This document shows, piece after piece, positions 8,638 to 18,643 of a DNA stretch of 64,000 bases; position 1 is the stretch's first letter; the number at the start of each line of letters is the position of its first letter. Source of the stretch: Mycobacterium gallinarum (GTDB taxonomy: Bacteria > Actinomycetota > Actinomycetes > Mycobacteriales > Mycobacteriaceae); contig NZ_AP022601.1 of NCBI RefSeq assembly GCF_010726765.1, positions 1,984,001-2,048,000 of the forward strand. The letters are read 5' to 3'. Under the pieces are notes generated by a model, which was not told the DNA's origin, did no database searches, and saw nothing but the letters and a program-made list of their open reading frames with translations. The translations under genes and the position numbers were made by a program.

Positions 8638-10098
8638 ATGGACGCACTCGATGTGTCGCGGTGGCAGTTCGGAACGACCACCGTCTACCACTTCATACTC
8701 GTCCCCCTCACCATCGGGCTGGCTCCGCTCATCGCCGCCATGCAGACGGCGTGGGTCGTCACCGGCAATCCCGCGTGGTACCGGCTGACCCGGTTCTTCG
8801 GCAAGCTGTTCCTGATCAATTTCGCGCTCGGCGTCGCAACCGGCATCGTGCAGGAATTCCAGTTCGGAATGAACTGGAGTGAATACTCGCGCTTCGTCGG
8901 CGATATCTTCGGCGCGCCCCTGGCGTTCGAGGGACTGATCGCGTTCTTCTTCGAATCGACGTTCATCGGCCTGTGGATCTTCGGCTGGACCCGCCTACCG
9001 CGTCTCGTCCACCTGGCATGCATCTGGATCGTCGCATTCGCGGTCAACGCCTCGGCCTACTTCATCATCGCGGCGAACTCGTTCATGCAGCATCCCGTTG
9101 GCGCCAAATACAATCCGGAGACCGGACGCGCCGAACTGGTCGACTTCGGCGCGCTGCTGACCAACAACACGGCGATCTGGGCCTTCCTGCACGCCGTGGC
9201 CGGAGCGTTCCTCACCGCAGCCGTTTTCGTCGCCGCGGTGAGTGCCTGGCTGATGGTGCGGTCGGTCAAGCGTGCGGACGAAACCGTAGAGGCACGCACC
9301 ATGTACCGGCCCGCGACCATCGCAGCCAGCCTCGTCGCGCTGGTGGCGGCGGGCGGCTTGTTCTTCACCGGAGACTTCCAGGGCAAGCTGATGTTCGTCC
9401 AACAACCCATGAAGATGGCGTCGGCAGAGTCGTTGTGCCACACCGAAACCGATCCCGACTTCTCGATCCTGACCGTCGGCACCCACAACAACTGCGACAG
9501 CGTCACCCACCTCATCGAGGTGCCCTACGTGCTGCCCTTCCTTGCGGAGTCGAGGTTCAGCGGTGTCACCCTTGAAGGCGTCAACGATCTGCAGCAGGAA
9601 TACCAGCAGAAGTTCGGCCCAGGCGACTACCGACCCAACCTGTTCGTGACCTACTGGGCGTTCCGGGCCATGATCGGACTCCTGCTCGTGCCCGTCGTGT
9701 TCGCGCTCGCCGCGCTATGGCTGACACGTCGCGGCCGAATACCCGACCAACGGTGGTTCAGCCGGTTCGCGTTGATCACTCTGCCGACACCGTTCCTGGC
9801 CAACTCGGCGGGCTGGATCTTCACCGAGATGGGCAGGCAACCCTGGGTGGTGGTGCCCAACCCCACCGGGGATCAACTGGTTCGAATGACCGTGCAGGAG
9901 GGCGTATCCAGCCATGCGACGGGCATGGTGGTGCTCTCACTGACCGTTTTCACGCTGCTGTACGGCGCACTCGGCGTGATCTGGTTCTGGTTGCTACGCC
10001 GGTATGTGATCGAGGGTCCGCTGGAGCACGACTCGGAGCCCGTACCGCCGCCCGCGCCTGACGACGAGGACGTCGCTCCCCTGTCCTTCGCGTACTAG
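8638..10098 (+). CDS. cydA: Cytochrome bd quinol oxidase subunit I
   Basis: Haem-bearing subunit of the high-affinity terminal oxidase that reduces O2 to water with quinol. The 486-residue membrane protein keeps the haem ligands H18 (VYHFIL, equivalent to E. coli H19) and H185 (AFLHAV), and the Met of FTEMGRQPWVV for haem b558. The quinol-binding Q-loop is of the short type (no long insert after residue 260), as in actinobacteria. GGAGAGG precedes the ATG. cydB starts 9 bp downstream. Expression may be cAMP-controlled through the upstream CRP-like site. Confidence 0.97.
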   Translation: MDALDVSRWQFGTTTVYHFILVPLTIGLAPLIAAMQTAWVVTGNPAWYRLTRFFGKLFLINFALGVATGIVQEFQFGMNWSEYSRFVGDIFGAPLAFEGLIAFFFESTFIGLWIFGWTRLPRLVHLACIWIVAFAVNASAYFIIAANSFMQHPVGAKYNPETGRAELVDFGALLTNNTAIWAFLHAVAGAFLTAAVFVAAVSAWLMVRSVKRADETVEARTMYRPATIAASLVALVAAGGLFFTGDFQGKLMFVQQPMKMASAESLCHTETDPDFSILTVGTHNNCDSVTHLIEVPYVLPFLAESRFSGVTLEGVNDLQQEYQQKFGPGDYRPNLFVTYWAFRAMIGLLLVPVVFALAALWLTRRGRIPDQRWFSRFALITLPTPFLANSAGWIFTEMGRQPWVVVPNPTGDQLVRMTVQEGVSSHATGMVVLSLTVFTLLYGALGVIWFWLLRRYVIEGPLEHDSEPVPPPAPDDEDVAPLSFAY

Positions 10099-10107
10099 GA
10101 GTGTGTG

Positions 10108-11157
10108 ATGGGCCTACAAGAGATGTGGTTCTTCATCATCGCCGTCCTGTTCGGCGGCTTCGTTCTGCTCGAGGGCTTCGACTTCGGGGTCGGCATGCTG
10201 ATGGCCCCGTTCGGGCGGGCGGGCAAGAGCAGCGGCGCGGATCCCGAGCAGCGCAGGCGCGCCGCGCTGAACACCATCGGTCCGGTGTGGGACGCCAATG
10301 AGGTCTGGTTGATCACCGCCGGCGCAGCGATGTTCGCCGCGTTCCCGAACTGGTACGCCACGATGTTCTCGGCGCTGTATCTGCCCCTGCTGGCCATCCT
10401 GGTCGGGATGATCGTGCGCGTCGTCGGCATCGAATGGCGCGGCAAGATCAACGATCCGCGTTGGCGCACATGGGCCGACGCCGGTATCGCGGCCGGATCC
10501 TGGTTGCCCGCCATCCTGTGGGGCGTCGCGTTCGCGATCCTGGTGCGGGGCCTACCCATCGACGCCGACGGCCAGGCTCACCTGTCGATCGGCGATGTCC
10601 TCAGCGGCTACACGGTTCTCGGCGGGCTGGCGACGGCCTCGCTGTTCGCGTTCTACGGTGCGGTGTTCGTGGCATTGAAGACCGCAGGTGCGGTGCGCGA
10701 CGACGCATTCCGCTTCGCCCGTGTGTTGTCGCTGCCGGCCATCGTGTTCGCAGGCGGGTTCGGACTCTGGACGCAACTGGCGCACGGCAAGACTTGGACA
10801 TGGTTGCCGCTGGGGATCGCCGTGATCGCGCTGCTGACGGCGGTGGCACTGATGCTGACCCGCCGCCGGGAGGGCTGGGCGTTCGCCTCGACGATGGTCG
10901 TGGTCGCCTCGGTCGTGGTGCTGCTGTTCGGCACCATGTATCCGAATCTGTTGCCGTCCACGCTGAATCCGGACTGGAACGTGACGATCTACAACGGTTC
11001 ATCGACGCCGTACACGCTGGCGATCATGTCGTGGGCGTCCTTGACGCTGCTGCCACTGGTGGTCGGATACCAGGGGTGGACGTACTGGGTGTTCCGCCGC
11101 AGGATCACCGCCGATGCCATCCCGGCCTCAGTCGGATTGTCACGGCAACGCACGTGA
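10108..11157 (+). CDS. cydB: Cytochrome bd quinol oxidase subunit II
   Basis: Second membrane subunit of the bd oxidase, 349 residues with about eight to nine helices. It has the N-terminal signature LLEGFDFGVGML and the conserved GPVWDANEVWLI motif. The ATG at 10108 is preceded by AGGAG at six bases; a GTG one codon earlier is less well placed. Its TGA overlaps the GTG start of cydD by four bases, so oxidase and exporter genes are one translationally coupled operon. Confidence 0.97.
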   Translation: MGLQEMWFFIIAVLFGGFVLLEGFDFGVGMLMAPFGRAGKSSGADPEQRRRAALNTIGPVWDANEVWLITAGAAMFAAFPNWYATMFSALYLPLLAILVGMIVRVVGIEWRGKINDPRWRTWADAGIAAGSWLPAILWGVAFAILVRGLPIDADGQAHLSIGDVLSGYTVLGGLATASLFAFYGAVFVALKTAGAVRDDAFRFARVLSLPAIVFAGGFGLWTQLAHGKTWTWLPLGIAVIALLTAVALMLTRRREGWAFASTMVVVASVVVLLFGTMYPNLLPSTLNPDWNVTIYNGSSTPYTLAIMSWASLTLLPLVVGYQGWTYWVFRRRITADAIPASVGLSRQRT

Positions 11158-12770
11158 ACGGGCCTGTCGACCCGCGCCTGTGGCGTGCATCGACAGCGAT
11201 GCGCCGATTTCTCGTGTCGTCGACCGCCTGCGGCGTACTGATCGCCGGCGCCACGATCGCCTCCGCGGTCGTGCTGGCCGACATCGCGGCCCGCGTGATC
11301 ACCGATCCGGATGCGCGCAGCCTCAGCCGGCTGGCAGGGCCACTGTCGATTCTTGTGCTGCTGTGGACATTCCGGACAGTGGTCACCTGGCAGCAGGGCC
11401 GGCTCGCGCAGCGCGGGGCGAGCGAGGTGATTGCCGACATCAGCCGGTCGGTGCTGGCGGCGACGACGGCATTGCCGCCACGCCAGTTCACGCGGCACCG
11501 TGACGACGCCGCCATCCTCGTCACCCGGGGCCTCGACGGCCTGCGGATGTACTTCACCGCATATCTACCCGCGCTGCTCGCCGCCGTGCTTCTGACACCG
11601 ACCACCGTCGCCGTGATCGCCTGGTACGACTGGCGATCCGCATTGATCGTCTCGATCGCACTGCCACTCATTCCGATCTTCATGGTCCTGATCGGCCTCA
11701 CCACCTCCGAGCGCTCTGCTGCGGCGTTACGCGCGATGGCCACGCTGCAATCGCGTCTGCTGGATCTGGTGGCGGGCCTGCCGACGCTGCGGGCCCTGCG
11801 ACGCGTGGGAGGCTCAGCGACGCGGATCGCCGAATTGGGCGCCGCCCATCGTCGTTCGACGATGGCGACGTTGCGCATCGCCTTTCTGTCTTCGCTGGTG
11901 CTCGAATTGCTGGCCACACTCGGTGTCGCGCTCGTCGCGGTGAGCGTGGGGCTGCGACTGGTCTACGGCGATGTGACCTTGACTGCGGGTCTCACGGCGC
12001 TGCTGCTGGCGCCCGAGGTGTTCTGGCCACTGCGCCGCGTCGGCGCGGCCTATCACGCCGCACAGGACGGAAAGACGGCCGCCGACAATGCGTTCCGTCT
12101 CGTCGATGCGCTGCCGTCGTCGGCGGGCGGGACCGGCCATGTGACGGCCGGATCTGCCACACGGGGGTCCACCATCGCCATCACGGCGCTCGACGCCACC
12201 GTCGAGCCCGGCCGGGTGACCGTCATCGCCGGGCCCAACGGAGCGGGCAAGACCACGCTGCTGCACGCCATTCTGGGTCTTACCGAGCCGGAGGCCGGCC
12301 GGATTCACGTCGACGCCATCGACGTGGCCGATCTGGACCTGCCCGCCTGGTGGGCACAAGTCGGGTGGCTTGCGCATCGTCCCGCGATCATTCCCGGTAC
12401 CGTGCGGCAGAATCTCGAGCTCTTCGGACCGCTCGACGATATCGAGAAGGCCTGCCGGATGGCCTGTTTCGATGAGGTGCTGGCCGACTTGCCCGACGGC
12501 CTGAACACCATGCTGGGCAGCGGCGGCGTCGGCCTCTCGCTCGGTCAACGCCAACGACTCGGACTGGCCCGGGTGCTCGGATCGGCCGCTCCCGTCCTGC
12601 TTCTCGACGAACCGACCGCTCACCTCGACGCCGAAGCCGAACACCGCGTGCTCGACGCCATCACCACACGCGCCGCCGCCGGTGCGACAGTGATCGTGGT
12701 CGGCCACCGCGCACCGGTGCTCGCCATCGGCGAGCGCGTCCTGCAGATCGGGAGCCTCGTCGATGTTTGA
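11154..12770 (+). CDS. cydD: ABC exporter subunit CydD (cytochrome bd assembly)
   Basis: Half of the heterodimeric CydDC exporter needed to assemble cytochrome bd, linked to thiol/haem handling. The 538 residues have a six-helix membrane domain (about 15-310), then a complete nucleotide-binding domain with Walker A (GPNGAGKTTLL), signature LSLGQRQRLGLARVL and Walker B (VLLLDEPTAHLDA). The GTG at 11154 overlaps the cydB stop (GTGA). The frame is open a further 240 codons into cydB, but that is a shadow of cydB. It overlaps cydC by 8 bp. Confidence 0.95.
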   Translation: MNGPVDPRLWRASTAMRRFLVSSTACGVLIAGATIASAVVLADIAARVITDPDARSLSRLAGPLSILVLLWTFRTVVTWQQGRLAQRGASEVIADISRSVLAATTALPPRQFTRHRDDAAILVTRGLDGLRMYFTAYLPALLAAVLLTPTTVAVIAWYDWRSALIVSIALPLIPIFMVLIGLTTSERSAAALRAMATLQSRLLDLVAGLPTLRALRRVGGSATRIAELGAAHRRSTMATLRIAFLSSLVLELLATLGVALVAVSVGLRLVYGDVTLTAGLTALLLAPEVFWPLRRVGAAYHAAQDGKTAADNAFRLVDALPSSAGGTGHVTAGSATRGSTIAITALDATVEPGRVTVIAGPNGAGKTTLLHAILGLTEPEAGRIHVDAIDVADLDLPAWWAQVGWLAHRPAIIPGTVRQNLELFGPLDDIEKACRMACFDEVLADLPDGLNTMLGSGGVGLSLGQRQRLGLARVLGSAAPVLLLDEPTAHLDAEAEHRVLDAITTRAAAGATVIVVGHRAPVLAIGERVLQIGSLVDV

Positions 12771-14253
12771 GTTGCTGCGCCCGCGGGTTCCCCGGCTGCT
12801 GCTCGCCATCCTGTTCGGGGTGCTGTCCCTCGGCAGTGCGCTCGCACTGGCGGGCGTGGCGGCATGGCTGATCACCAGGGCCTGGCAGATGCCGCCGGTG
12901 CTGCACCTGACGGTGGCGGCCGTGGCGGTCCGCGCACTGGGTATCTCGCGCGGGGTGCTGGGCTACTGCGAACGGCTGGCGTCGCACGACACCGCCCTGC
13001 GCGCCGCCGCCGACGTCCGGGAGCGACTGTACGCACAGCTCGCCGCAGGACCCGCCGACGCGGTGCTGCGGCGGCATACCGGTGAACTGGTCAGCGACAT
13101 CGGCGCATCGGTCGACGAGCTCTCCGATGTGCTCGTGCGCGCGGCGGTCCCGATATCGGTCGCGGCCATCCTCGGGACCGCCGCCACCGTCGTCATCGCC
13201 GTCATCTCTCCCCCGGCCGCCATCGTCCTGATGTTGTGCTTGCTGATTGCGGGCGTCGTCGCACCCGTGTTGACCGCCCGGGCCGCGGCGGCCGCTGAAC
13301 AGCTTGCTGTACAACATCGTTCACAGCGCGATACGGCAGCCATGATCGCACTCGAACACGCGCCCGAGCTGCGGGTGAGCGGTCGGCTCGACGAGCTGCT
13401 GGCCGATGCCGACCGGCAGCAACGCGACTGGGGCCGCGCCATCGACCGGGCCGCGGCACCCGCCGCATTGGCGTCCGCGGCTCCTATCGCGGCCATCGGC
13501 GCCAGCGTGCTGGGTGCCGTCGTCTGCGGAATCGCCTTGGCGCCGACCGTCGCGCCGACCACGGTCGCGATACTGATGCTGTTGCCGCTCTCCGCTTTTG
13601 AAGCGACGACAGCGCTGCCCGCCGCCGGCGTCCAGCTGGCGCGTTCACGCCTCGCCGCACGCCGCCTGCACGTGCTGGTCAACCCGGACCGCGACGACGC
13701 GCGCCGTCCGACGGTCCCCGAGATCGACCTCGAACCCGGTGCCAGACTGGCAGTCACCGGCGCCAGCGGCTCTGGGAAGACGACGCTGCTGATGAACCTC
13801 GCGGGTCTGCTGCCCGAGGAGACCCCGTCGCAGACCGCCTTCTTTGCCGAGGATGCACATCTGTTCGCCACGACCGTTCGCGACAACCTCCTTGTCGCGC
13901 GTGGCGATGCGACCGACGACGAGCTCCGTGAAGCCCTGCATCGGGTGGGGCTCGCCGATTGGCTCGACGCGCTGCCCGACGGCCTGTCCACCGTCCTCGT
14001 CGGCGGGGCTGCGGCCGTTTCGGCGGGGCAGCGCAGGAGACTGCTGCTGGCCCGCGCGCTGGTGTCGAAGATGCCGACCCTGTTGCTCGACGAACCCACC
14101 GAACACCTCGACGCCGCCGATGGCGAGCGACTTCTCATCGAAATGCTGACCCCCGGCGCGCTGTTCCCCGCCGAACGCACCGTCGTCGTCGCCACCCATC
14201 ACCTGCCGGCCGACTTTGCAAGTCCCGTCCTCAATCTCGGAGCCTGCGAGTAA
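12763..14253 (+). CDS. cydC: ABC exporter subunit CydC with degenerate ATPase site
   Basis: Partner of CydD, 496 residues: a membrane domain (about 1-300) and an ATPase domain with Walker A (GASGSGKTTLLM) and Walker B (TLLLDEPTEHLDA). The ATPase domain looks reduced. About 20 residues that normally form the hairpin between Walker A and the Q-loop are missing, the Q-loop reads FFAEDAHLF without its Gln, and the signature is VSAGQ instead of LSGGQ. One competent and one weak site is common in heterodimeric exporters, so it is probably functional as a pair with CydD. Confidence 0.94.
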   Translation: MFELLRPRVPRLLLAILFGVLSLGSALALAGVAAWLITRAWQMPPVLHLTVAAVAVRALGISRGVLGYCERLASHDTALRAAADVRERLYAQLAAGPADAVLRRHTGELVSDIGASVDELSDVLVRAAVPISVAAILGTAATVVIAVISPPAAIVLMLCLLIAGVVAPVLTARAAAAAEQLAVQHRSQRDTAAMIALEHAPELRVSGRLDELLADADRQQRDWGRAIDRAAAPAALASAAPIAAIGASVLGAVVCGIALAPTVAPTTVAILMLLPLSAFEATTALPAAGVQLARSRLAARRLHVLVNPDRDDARRPTVPEIDLEPGARLAVTGASGSGKTTLLMNLAGLLPEETPSQTAFFAEDAHLFATTVRDNLLVARGDATDDELREALHRVGLADWLDALPDGLSTVLVGGAAAVSAGQRRRLLLARALVSKMPTLLLDEPTEHLDAADGERLLIEMLTPGALFPAERTVVVATHHLPADFASPVLNLGACE

Positions 14254-14264
14254 CCTCAGACACC

Positions 14265-14801
14265 ATGAGCGAGCCGGACAAGCCCGAAACGCCACCCCCG
14301 CCGCCGCCTGCGTCCCCGTCGGCACCCCCGCCCCCGCCGGCCGGACCCCCACCACCGTCCTACGGTGGGTATCCCGGAAGCTATCCGCCGCAGCAGGCGC
14401 CGTACGGCGGGTACGCACCGCCACCGTCCGCACCCCAAAACGGTTTGGGAATCGCGGCATTGGTGACTGCGATCATCGCGCTGCTGACGGTCGTCGGTGG
14501 CGTCGTACTCGGCGTCGTCGCAGTGATTCTCGGGTTCCTCGGGTGGGGCAAGGCCAAGCGCGGGGAGGCGACCAACGGAGGCGTCGCTGTCGCCGGAATC
14601 GTGCTGGGGTTCCTCAGCATCATCGAAGCCATCGTCGTAATCGGGCTGTTCATATGGGGATTCGGCGAAGTCGGCGGGACCGACCTCGTCGACTGCCTGA
14701 ACCGAGCCGGCTCGGATCCGGCCGCCCAGCAGGAGTGCTCGGACCAGTTCACCCAGAACCTCGAGGACCAGTTCTCGATCACGGTCACCCCGACGCCCTA
14801 G
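14265..14801 (+). CDS. Proline-rich DUF4190 membrane protein
   Basis: Function unknown. The 178 residues have an extremely Pro-rich cytoplasmic N-terminus (1-60, with PPPPPP runs and GGYPGSYP-type repeats), two hydrophobic helices (about 65-95 and 105-135) of the DUF4190 type, and a short polar C-terminus containing two Cys (DCLNRA and QECSDQF) that could form a disulphide outside the membrane. The ATG follows cydC by 11 bp. It converges with tesB with a 4-bp overlap of stop regions. Confidence 0.85.
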   Translation: MSEPDKPETPPPPPPASPSAPPPPPAGPPPPSYGGYPGSYPPQQAPYGGYAPPPSAPQNGLGIAALVTAIIALLTVVGGVVLGVVAVILGFLGWGKAKRGEATNGGVAVAGIVLGFLSIIEAIVVIGLFIWGFGEVGGTDLVDCLNRAGSDPAAQQECSDQFTQNLEDQFSITVTPTP

Positions 14802-15658
14802 CGCGGGAAGTGCTTGACGATGCCCTCCTGCACCACGGTCGCCAGCAACTGACCCGACCGGTCGAAGAAGTGCCCCGTGCCGAGGCCCCGTGAATCGGCG
14901 GCCACGGGCGACGACGTCGAATACAGCACCCATTCGTCGAACCGCACCGGGCGGTGAAACCACACCGAGTGGTTGGTGGTGACCGCGAAGATCCGGTCGA
15001 ACCCCCAGGACAGCCCGTGGGTGGTGATGATCGAGTCCAGCACCGTGGTGTCCGACGCGTACGCCAGCGCTGCGGCGTGCAGTGCGGGGTCGTCGGGCAT
15101 GTGGCCCTGGGCCTTCATCCAGACCCTGTTGTAGGTGAGCTTCTCCCCCTTGGAGCGCATCACCCAGGTCGGATCGTTGGTGTAGCGCCAGTCGATCGGC
15201 CGCAGCGCGTTCACGAAATGCGGAACAACATCTTCGTATCCGCGCAGCAGATCGTCGACCGGTGGCACGGTCAACGGATCCGGCAGCTCAGGCGGCTCGA
15301 TCCCGTGTTCCAGGCTGCGGCCACCGGCCAGATACGACACCATCGCGCTGGTCAACAGCACGCCGTCCTGCATCACGTCGACCCTGCGATTGGCGAAGCG
15401 GCGCTCGTCGCGCAGTCGCGCGATGTGGAATTCGAGGTCCTTCTCCGGATCGCCGCCGGCGATGAAATGCACGGACAGCGCGCTCGGCGGCAAGTCATGT
15501 TCGAGGCTGCGGGTCGCCGCGATCAGCGACTGCGCCATCATCTGGCCGCCGAATGTGCGCACCGGATTCTTGCTCGGGTGCGAACCGACGTAGGTGTCGT
15601 CGCCGGTCTGACGGAGGTCCAGTATCGCCAGCAGCTCATCCAAATCTGCCGTTGACAC
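14798..15658 (-). CDS. tesB: Acyl-CoA thioesterase II
   Basis: Hydrolyses acyl-CoA to free fatty acid and CoA. The 286 residues form the double hot-dog fold of the TesB family, with FGGQMMAQSLIAA in the first half and VWFHRPVRFDEWVLY in the second, at the usual length for the family. It lies 20 bp downstream of the pyruvate kinase gene on the same strand and is probably cotranscribed with it, as in M. tuberculosis (Rv1618 beside Rv1617). Confidence 0.95.
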   Translation of the reverse strand: MSTADLDELLAILDLRQTGDDTYVGSHPSKNPVRTFGGQMMAQSLIAATRSLEHDLPPSALSVHFIAGGDPEKDLEFHIARLRDERRFANRRVDVMQDGVLLTSAMVSYLAGGRSLEHGIEPPELPDPLTVPPVDDLLRGYEDVVPHFVNALRPIDWRYTNDPTWVMRSKGEKLTYNRVWMKAQGHMPDDPALHAAALAYASDTTVLDSIITTHGLSWGFDRIFAVTTNHSVWFHRPVRFDEWVLYSTSSPVAADSRGLGTGHFFDRSGQLLATVVQEGIVKHFPR

Positions 15659-15678
15659 TGGGCCCCCTTTCCGTGCGA

Positions 15679-17097
15679 CTAGACGTCGTCCTCCCCGATC
15701 CGGTGCACGTGGATCAGATTCGTGGAGCCTACTGTGCCCGGTGGAGCGCCGGCGATGATGACCACCAGGTCGCCCCGCTTGTAACGGCCGAGTTCGAGTA
15801 GCGACTTGTCGACCTGCTTGATCATGCCGTCGGTGGTTTGGATGTGCGGAACGATGAACGTCTCGGTGCCCCAGCTCAGCGCGAGCTGGCTGCGGACCTC
15901 GGGCAGCGACGTGAACGCCAGCAGCGGCAGTGGGGTGTGCAACCGTGCGAGCCGGCGGACCGTGTCACCGGACTGCGTGTAGGCGACCAGCGCCTTGGCG
16001 TCCAGACGCTCGCCGATATCGCGCGCCGCATAGGAGATGACGCCACGTTTGGTGCGGGGCACGTGGGTGAGCGGCGGGACGACGACCGAGTTCTCCTCGA
16101 CCGCCTTGACGATGCGGGCCATCGTCTTGACGACCTCCAGCGGGTACTTGCCCACCGAGGTTTCGCCCGACAGCATCACGGCGTCCGCGCCGTCGAGCAC
16201 CGCGTTCGCGACGTCCGACGCCTCGGCGCGGGTCGGCCGGGAATTCTCGATCATCGACTCGAGCATCTGAGTCGCGACGATGACGGGTTTGGCGTTCTCC
16301 CTTGCCATTTGGATGGCCCGCTTCTGCACCAGCGGGACCTCTTCCAGAGGTAGTTCGACACCCAGGTCGCCGCGGGCCACCATGATCGCGTCAAAAGCCA
16401 GCACGATGGCTTCGAGGTTGTCGATGGCCTCGGGCTTCTCGAGCTTGGCGATGACGGGCACCCGCCGGCCGACGCGATCCATGATCTCGTGCACGAGTTC
16501 GATATCGGCGGGTGAACGGACGAACGACAGCGCGACCAGGTCGACGCCGATCTGAAGCGCGAACTCCAGGTCCTCGATGTCCTTCTCCGACAGTGCGGGG
16601 GCCGACACGTTCATGCCGGGGAGCGACATCCCCTTGTTGTTGCTAACCGCGCCGCCCTCGGTGACGATGCACACCACGTCGTTACCGTCGATCTGGTCGA
16701 CGACCAGCCCGACGTTTCCGTCGTCGACGAGCACCCGGTCGCCCTCGGTGGCGTCCTCCGCGAGCCGCTTGTAGGTCGTCGACACCCGGTCGTGGGTGCC
16801 TTCGCAGTCGTCGACCGTGATCCGCACGGTCTCACCCTCGGCCCAGTAGGTGGGCCCCGCCGCGAACCTGCCGAGGCGGATCTTCGGACCCTGCAGGTCG
16901 GCGAGGATGCCGACGGCGCGCCCAGTGGCATCGGATGCTGCGCGAACGCGCTTGTAGTTGGCTTCGTGATCGGAGTAATCGCCGTGGCTGAAGTTGAGCC
17001 GTGCGACGTCCATGCCGGCCTCGACCAGTGCCTTGACAGCTTCGTCGGAAGCGGTGGCCGGACCTAGGGTGCAGACGATCTTTCCGCGTCTATTCAC
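15679..17097 (-). CDS. pyk: Pyruvate kinase
   Basis: Last step of glycolysis, phosphoenolpyruvate + ADP to pyruvate + ATP. The 472-residue product from the GTG at 17097 starts NRRGKIVCTLGPA and keeps the barrel signature IAKLEKPEAIDNL with the catalytic Lys, the metal-binding MVARGDLGVELP, and a full C-terminal regulatory domain. An ATG four codons upstream (17109) is also possible; neither has a clear ribosome-binding site. The M. tuberculosis protein has 472 residues, favouring the GTG. It follows gltBD by about 37 bp on the same strand. Confidence 0.96.
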   Translation of the reverse strand: MNRRGKIVCTLGPATASDEAVKALVEAGMDVARLNFSHGDYSDHEANYKRVRAASDATGRAVGILADLQGPKIRLGRFAAGPTYWAEGETVRITVDDCEGTHDRVSTTYKRLAEDATEGDRVLVDDGNVGLVVDQIDGNDVVCIVTEGGAVSNNKGMSLPGMNVSAPALSEKDIEDLEFALQIGVDLVALSFVRSPADIELVHEIMDRVGRRVPVIAKLEKPEAIDNLEAIVLAFDAIMVARGDLGVELPLEEVPLVQKRAIQMARENAKPVIVATQMLESMIENSRPTRAEASDVANAVLDGADAVMLSGETSVGKYPLEVVKTMARIVKAVEENSVVVPPLTHVPRTKRGVISYAARDIGERLDAKALVAYTQSGDTVRRLARLHTPLPLLAFTSLPEVRSQLALSWGTETFIVPHIQTTDGMIKQVDKSLLELGRYKRGDLVVIIAGAPPGTVGSTNLIHVHRIGEDDV

Positions 17098-17134
17098 GCC
17101 TGCGAGCATAGTCGTTAATCGATTCAGACACCGG

Positions 17135-18643
17135 CTACAGGCTGGCCAGAGGCACTGCGCCCGGGATCACCGGTGCGGGCAGATCCGACTCCCCCATCAG
17201 GTATTTGTCCACGGCATGAGCGGCGCTGCGGCCTTCGGCAATGGCCCACACGATCAGTGAGGCACCACGGTGAGCATCGCCACATACGAACACTCCGGGC
17301 GCGTCTGTCTGCCAGTCCGATCCGCAGGGCAGCGCTCCGCGACGGTTGAGTTCGAGACCGAGCCCGTCCAGCAGCGGCATGTGCTCGACACCGTCGAAGC
17401 CGATCGCCAGCAGGGCCAACTCACACGGAAGTTCCAACGAGTCACCGACGGGCGTGATCACCCGACGTCCCTCGGCGTCCCGTTCGACCTTCACCTCCGC
17501 GATCTCGATGGCACGCAGATTCCCCTGGTCGTCACCGAGGAAGCGTTGAACCGCCACTTCGTACCGGCGGTCGCCACCTTCGGCGTGTGCAGGCGAAAGG
17601 CGGGTGCGCAGCACGACCGGCCACATCGGCCACGGCGAGCGTGACTCGTCGCGCGACTCCGGCGGCTCCGGGTTGTAGTCCAGCTGGGTCACGGACTTCG
17701 CCCCCTGACGATGGGCGGTGCCCAGGCAGTCCGCGCCGGTGTCACCGCCGCCGATGATCACGACGTGCTTGCCCTCGGCGGAGACCGGGCTCGGACCGTC
17801 GCCTTCGCACTCCTTGTTCGCGGGCACCAAATGGTCCATCGCCAGGTGCACGCCCTTGAGCGATCGGCCCTGCGCGTCGCTGTCGCGTGCCCGCAGCGCG
17901 CCGACCGCCAGCACCACAGCGTCGTACTGGGCCCGCAGGCGCTCGACGGGCACGTCGACACCGACTTCACACTCGGTGACGAACCGCGTTCCCTCCGCCC
18001 GCATCTGGGCCAGCCGCTGGTTCAGCGTGGCCTTCTCGAGCTTGTATTCCGGAATGCCGTAGCGCATCAAACCGCCGATCCGGTCGTCACGCTCGTACAC
18101 GGTGACATCGTGACCGGCACGTGTGAGCTGTTGTGCCGCAGCGAGTCCGGCGGGACCCGATCCGACGACAGCCACTCGCCTACCCGTCGCGATGGCCGCG
18201 GGCTGAGGTTCGACGACGCCGTCCATCCAGGCCTGGTCGGCGATGGTCTGTTCGATGCGCTTGATCGTGACGCTGCCGCCCGTCTGCTCCTCTCCGATGG
18301 AGAGGACACACGCCGCTTCGCACGGCGCCGGGCACAGCCGTCCGGTGAACTCCGGGAAGTTGTTCGTCGCGTGCAGACGGTCACTCGCCGCGTCCCAGCG
18401 GCCGCGCCGCACCAGGTCATTCCATTCCGGGATGAGGTTGCCCAACGGGCAGCCCGCACTTCCAGAGTGGCAGAACGGGATTCCGCAGTCCATGCATCGG
18501 CGGGCCTGCTGAGAGACCTCACCCGCGCGCTGGTGCGGATCCTGTTGTTCATAGACCTCGCGCCAGTCACCGACGCGTTCGTCGACCGCCCGCTTCGCGG
18601 CTTCGACCTTGGGGACCCTGAGAAATCCTGTCGGATCAGCCAC
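17135..18643 (-). CDS. gltD: Glutamate synthase small (beta) subunit
   Basis: NADPH-oxidising flavoprotein that feeds electrons to GltB in ammonia assimilation. The 502 residues contain an N-terminal Fe-S region (C50, C53, C58, C65 and a second CPAPCEAAC cluster near 102-110), an FAD-binding [12 protein letters not shown] and an NADP-binding [13 protein letters not shown]. The GTG at 18643 has GGAGG upstream, located inside the last codons of gltB, giving an 8-bp overlap. An ATG ten codons upstream has no such site. Confidence 0.96.
   Translation of the reverse strand: MADPTGFLRVPKVEAAKRAVDERVGDWREVYEQQDPHQRAGEVSQQARRCMDCGIPFCHSGSAGCPLGNLIPEWNDLVRRGRWDAASDRLHATNNFPEFTGRLCPAPCEAACVLSIGEEQTGGSVTIKRIEQTIADQAWMDGVVEPQPAAIATGRRVAVVGSGPAGLAAAQQLTRAGHDVTVYERDDRIGGLMRYGIPEYKLEKATLNQRLAQMRAEGTRFVTECEVGVDVPVERLRAQYDAVVLAVGALRARDSDAQGRSLKGVHLAMDHLVPANKECEGDGPSPVSAEGKHVVIIGGGDTGADCLGTAHRQGAKSVTQLDYNPEPPESRDESRSPWPMWPVVLRTRLSPAHAEGGDRRYEVAVQRFLGDDQGNLRAIEIAEVKVERDAEGRRVITPVGDSLELPCELALLAIGFDGVEHMPLLDGLGLELNRRGALPCGSDWQTDAPGVFVCGDAHRGASLIVWAIAEGRSAAHAVDKYLMGESDLPAPVIPGAVPLASL

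Noticed and set aside
10434..11153. 240-codon upstream extension of the cydD reading frame
   Set aside because: It overlaps cydB in another frame, is Arg/Gly-rich as expected for a shadow frame in GC-rich DNA, and the GTG at 11154 gives the family-typical start.
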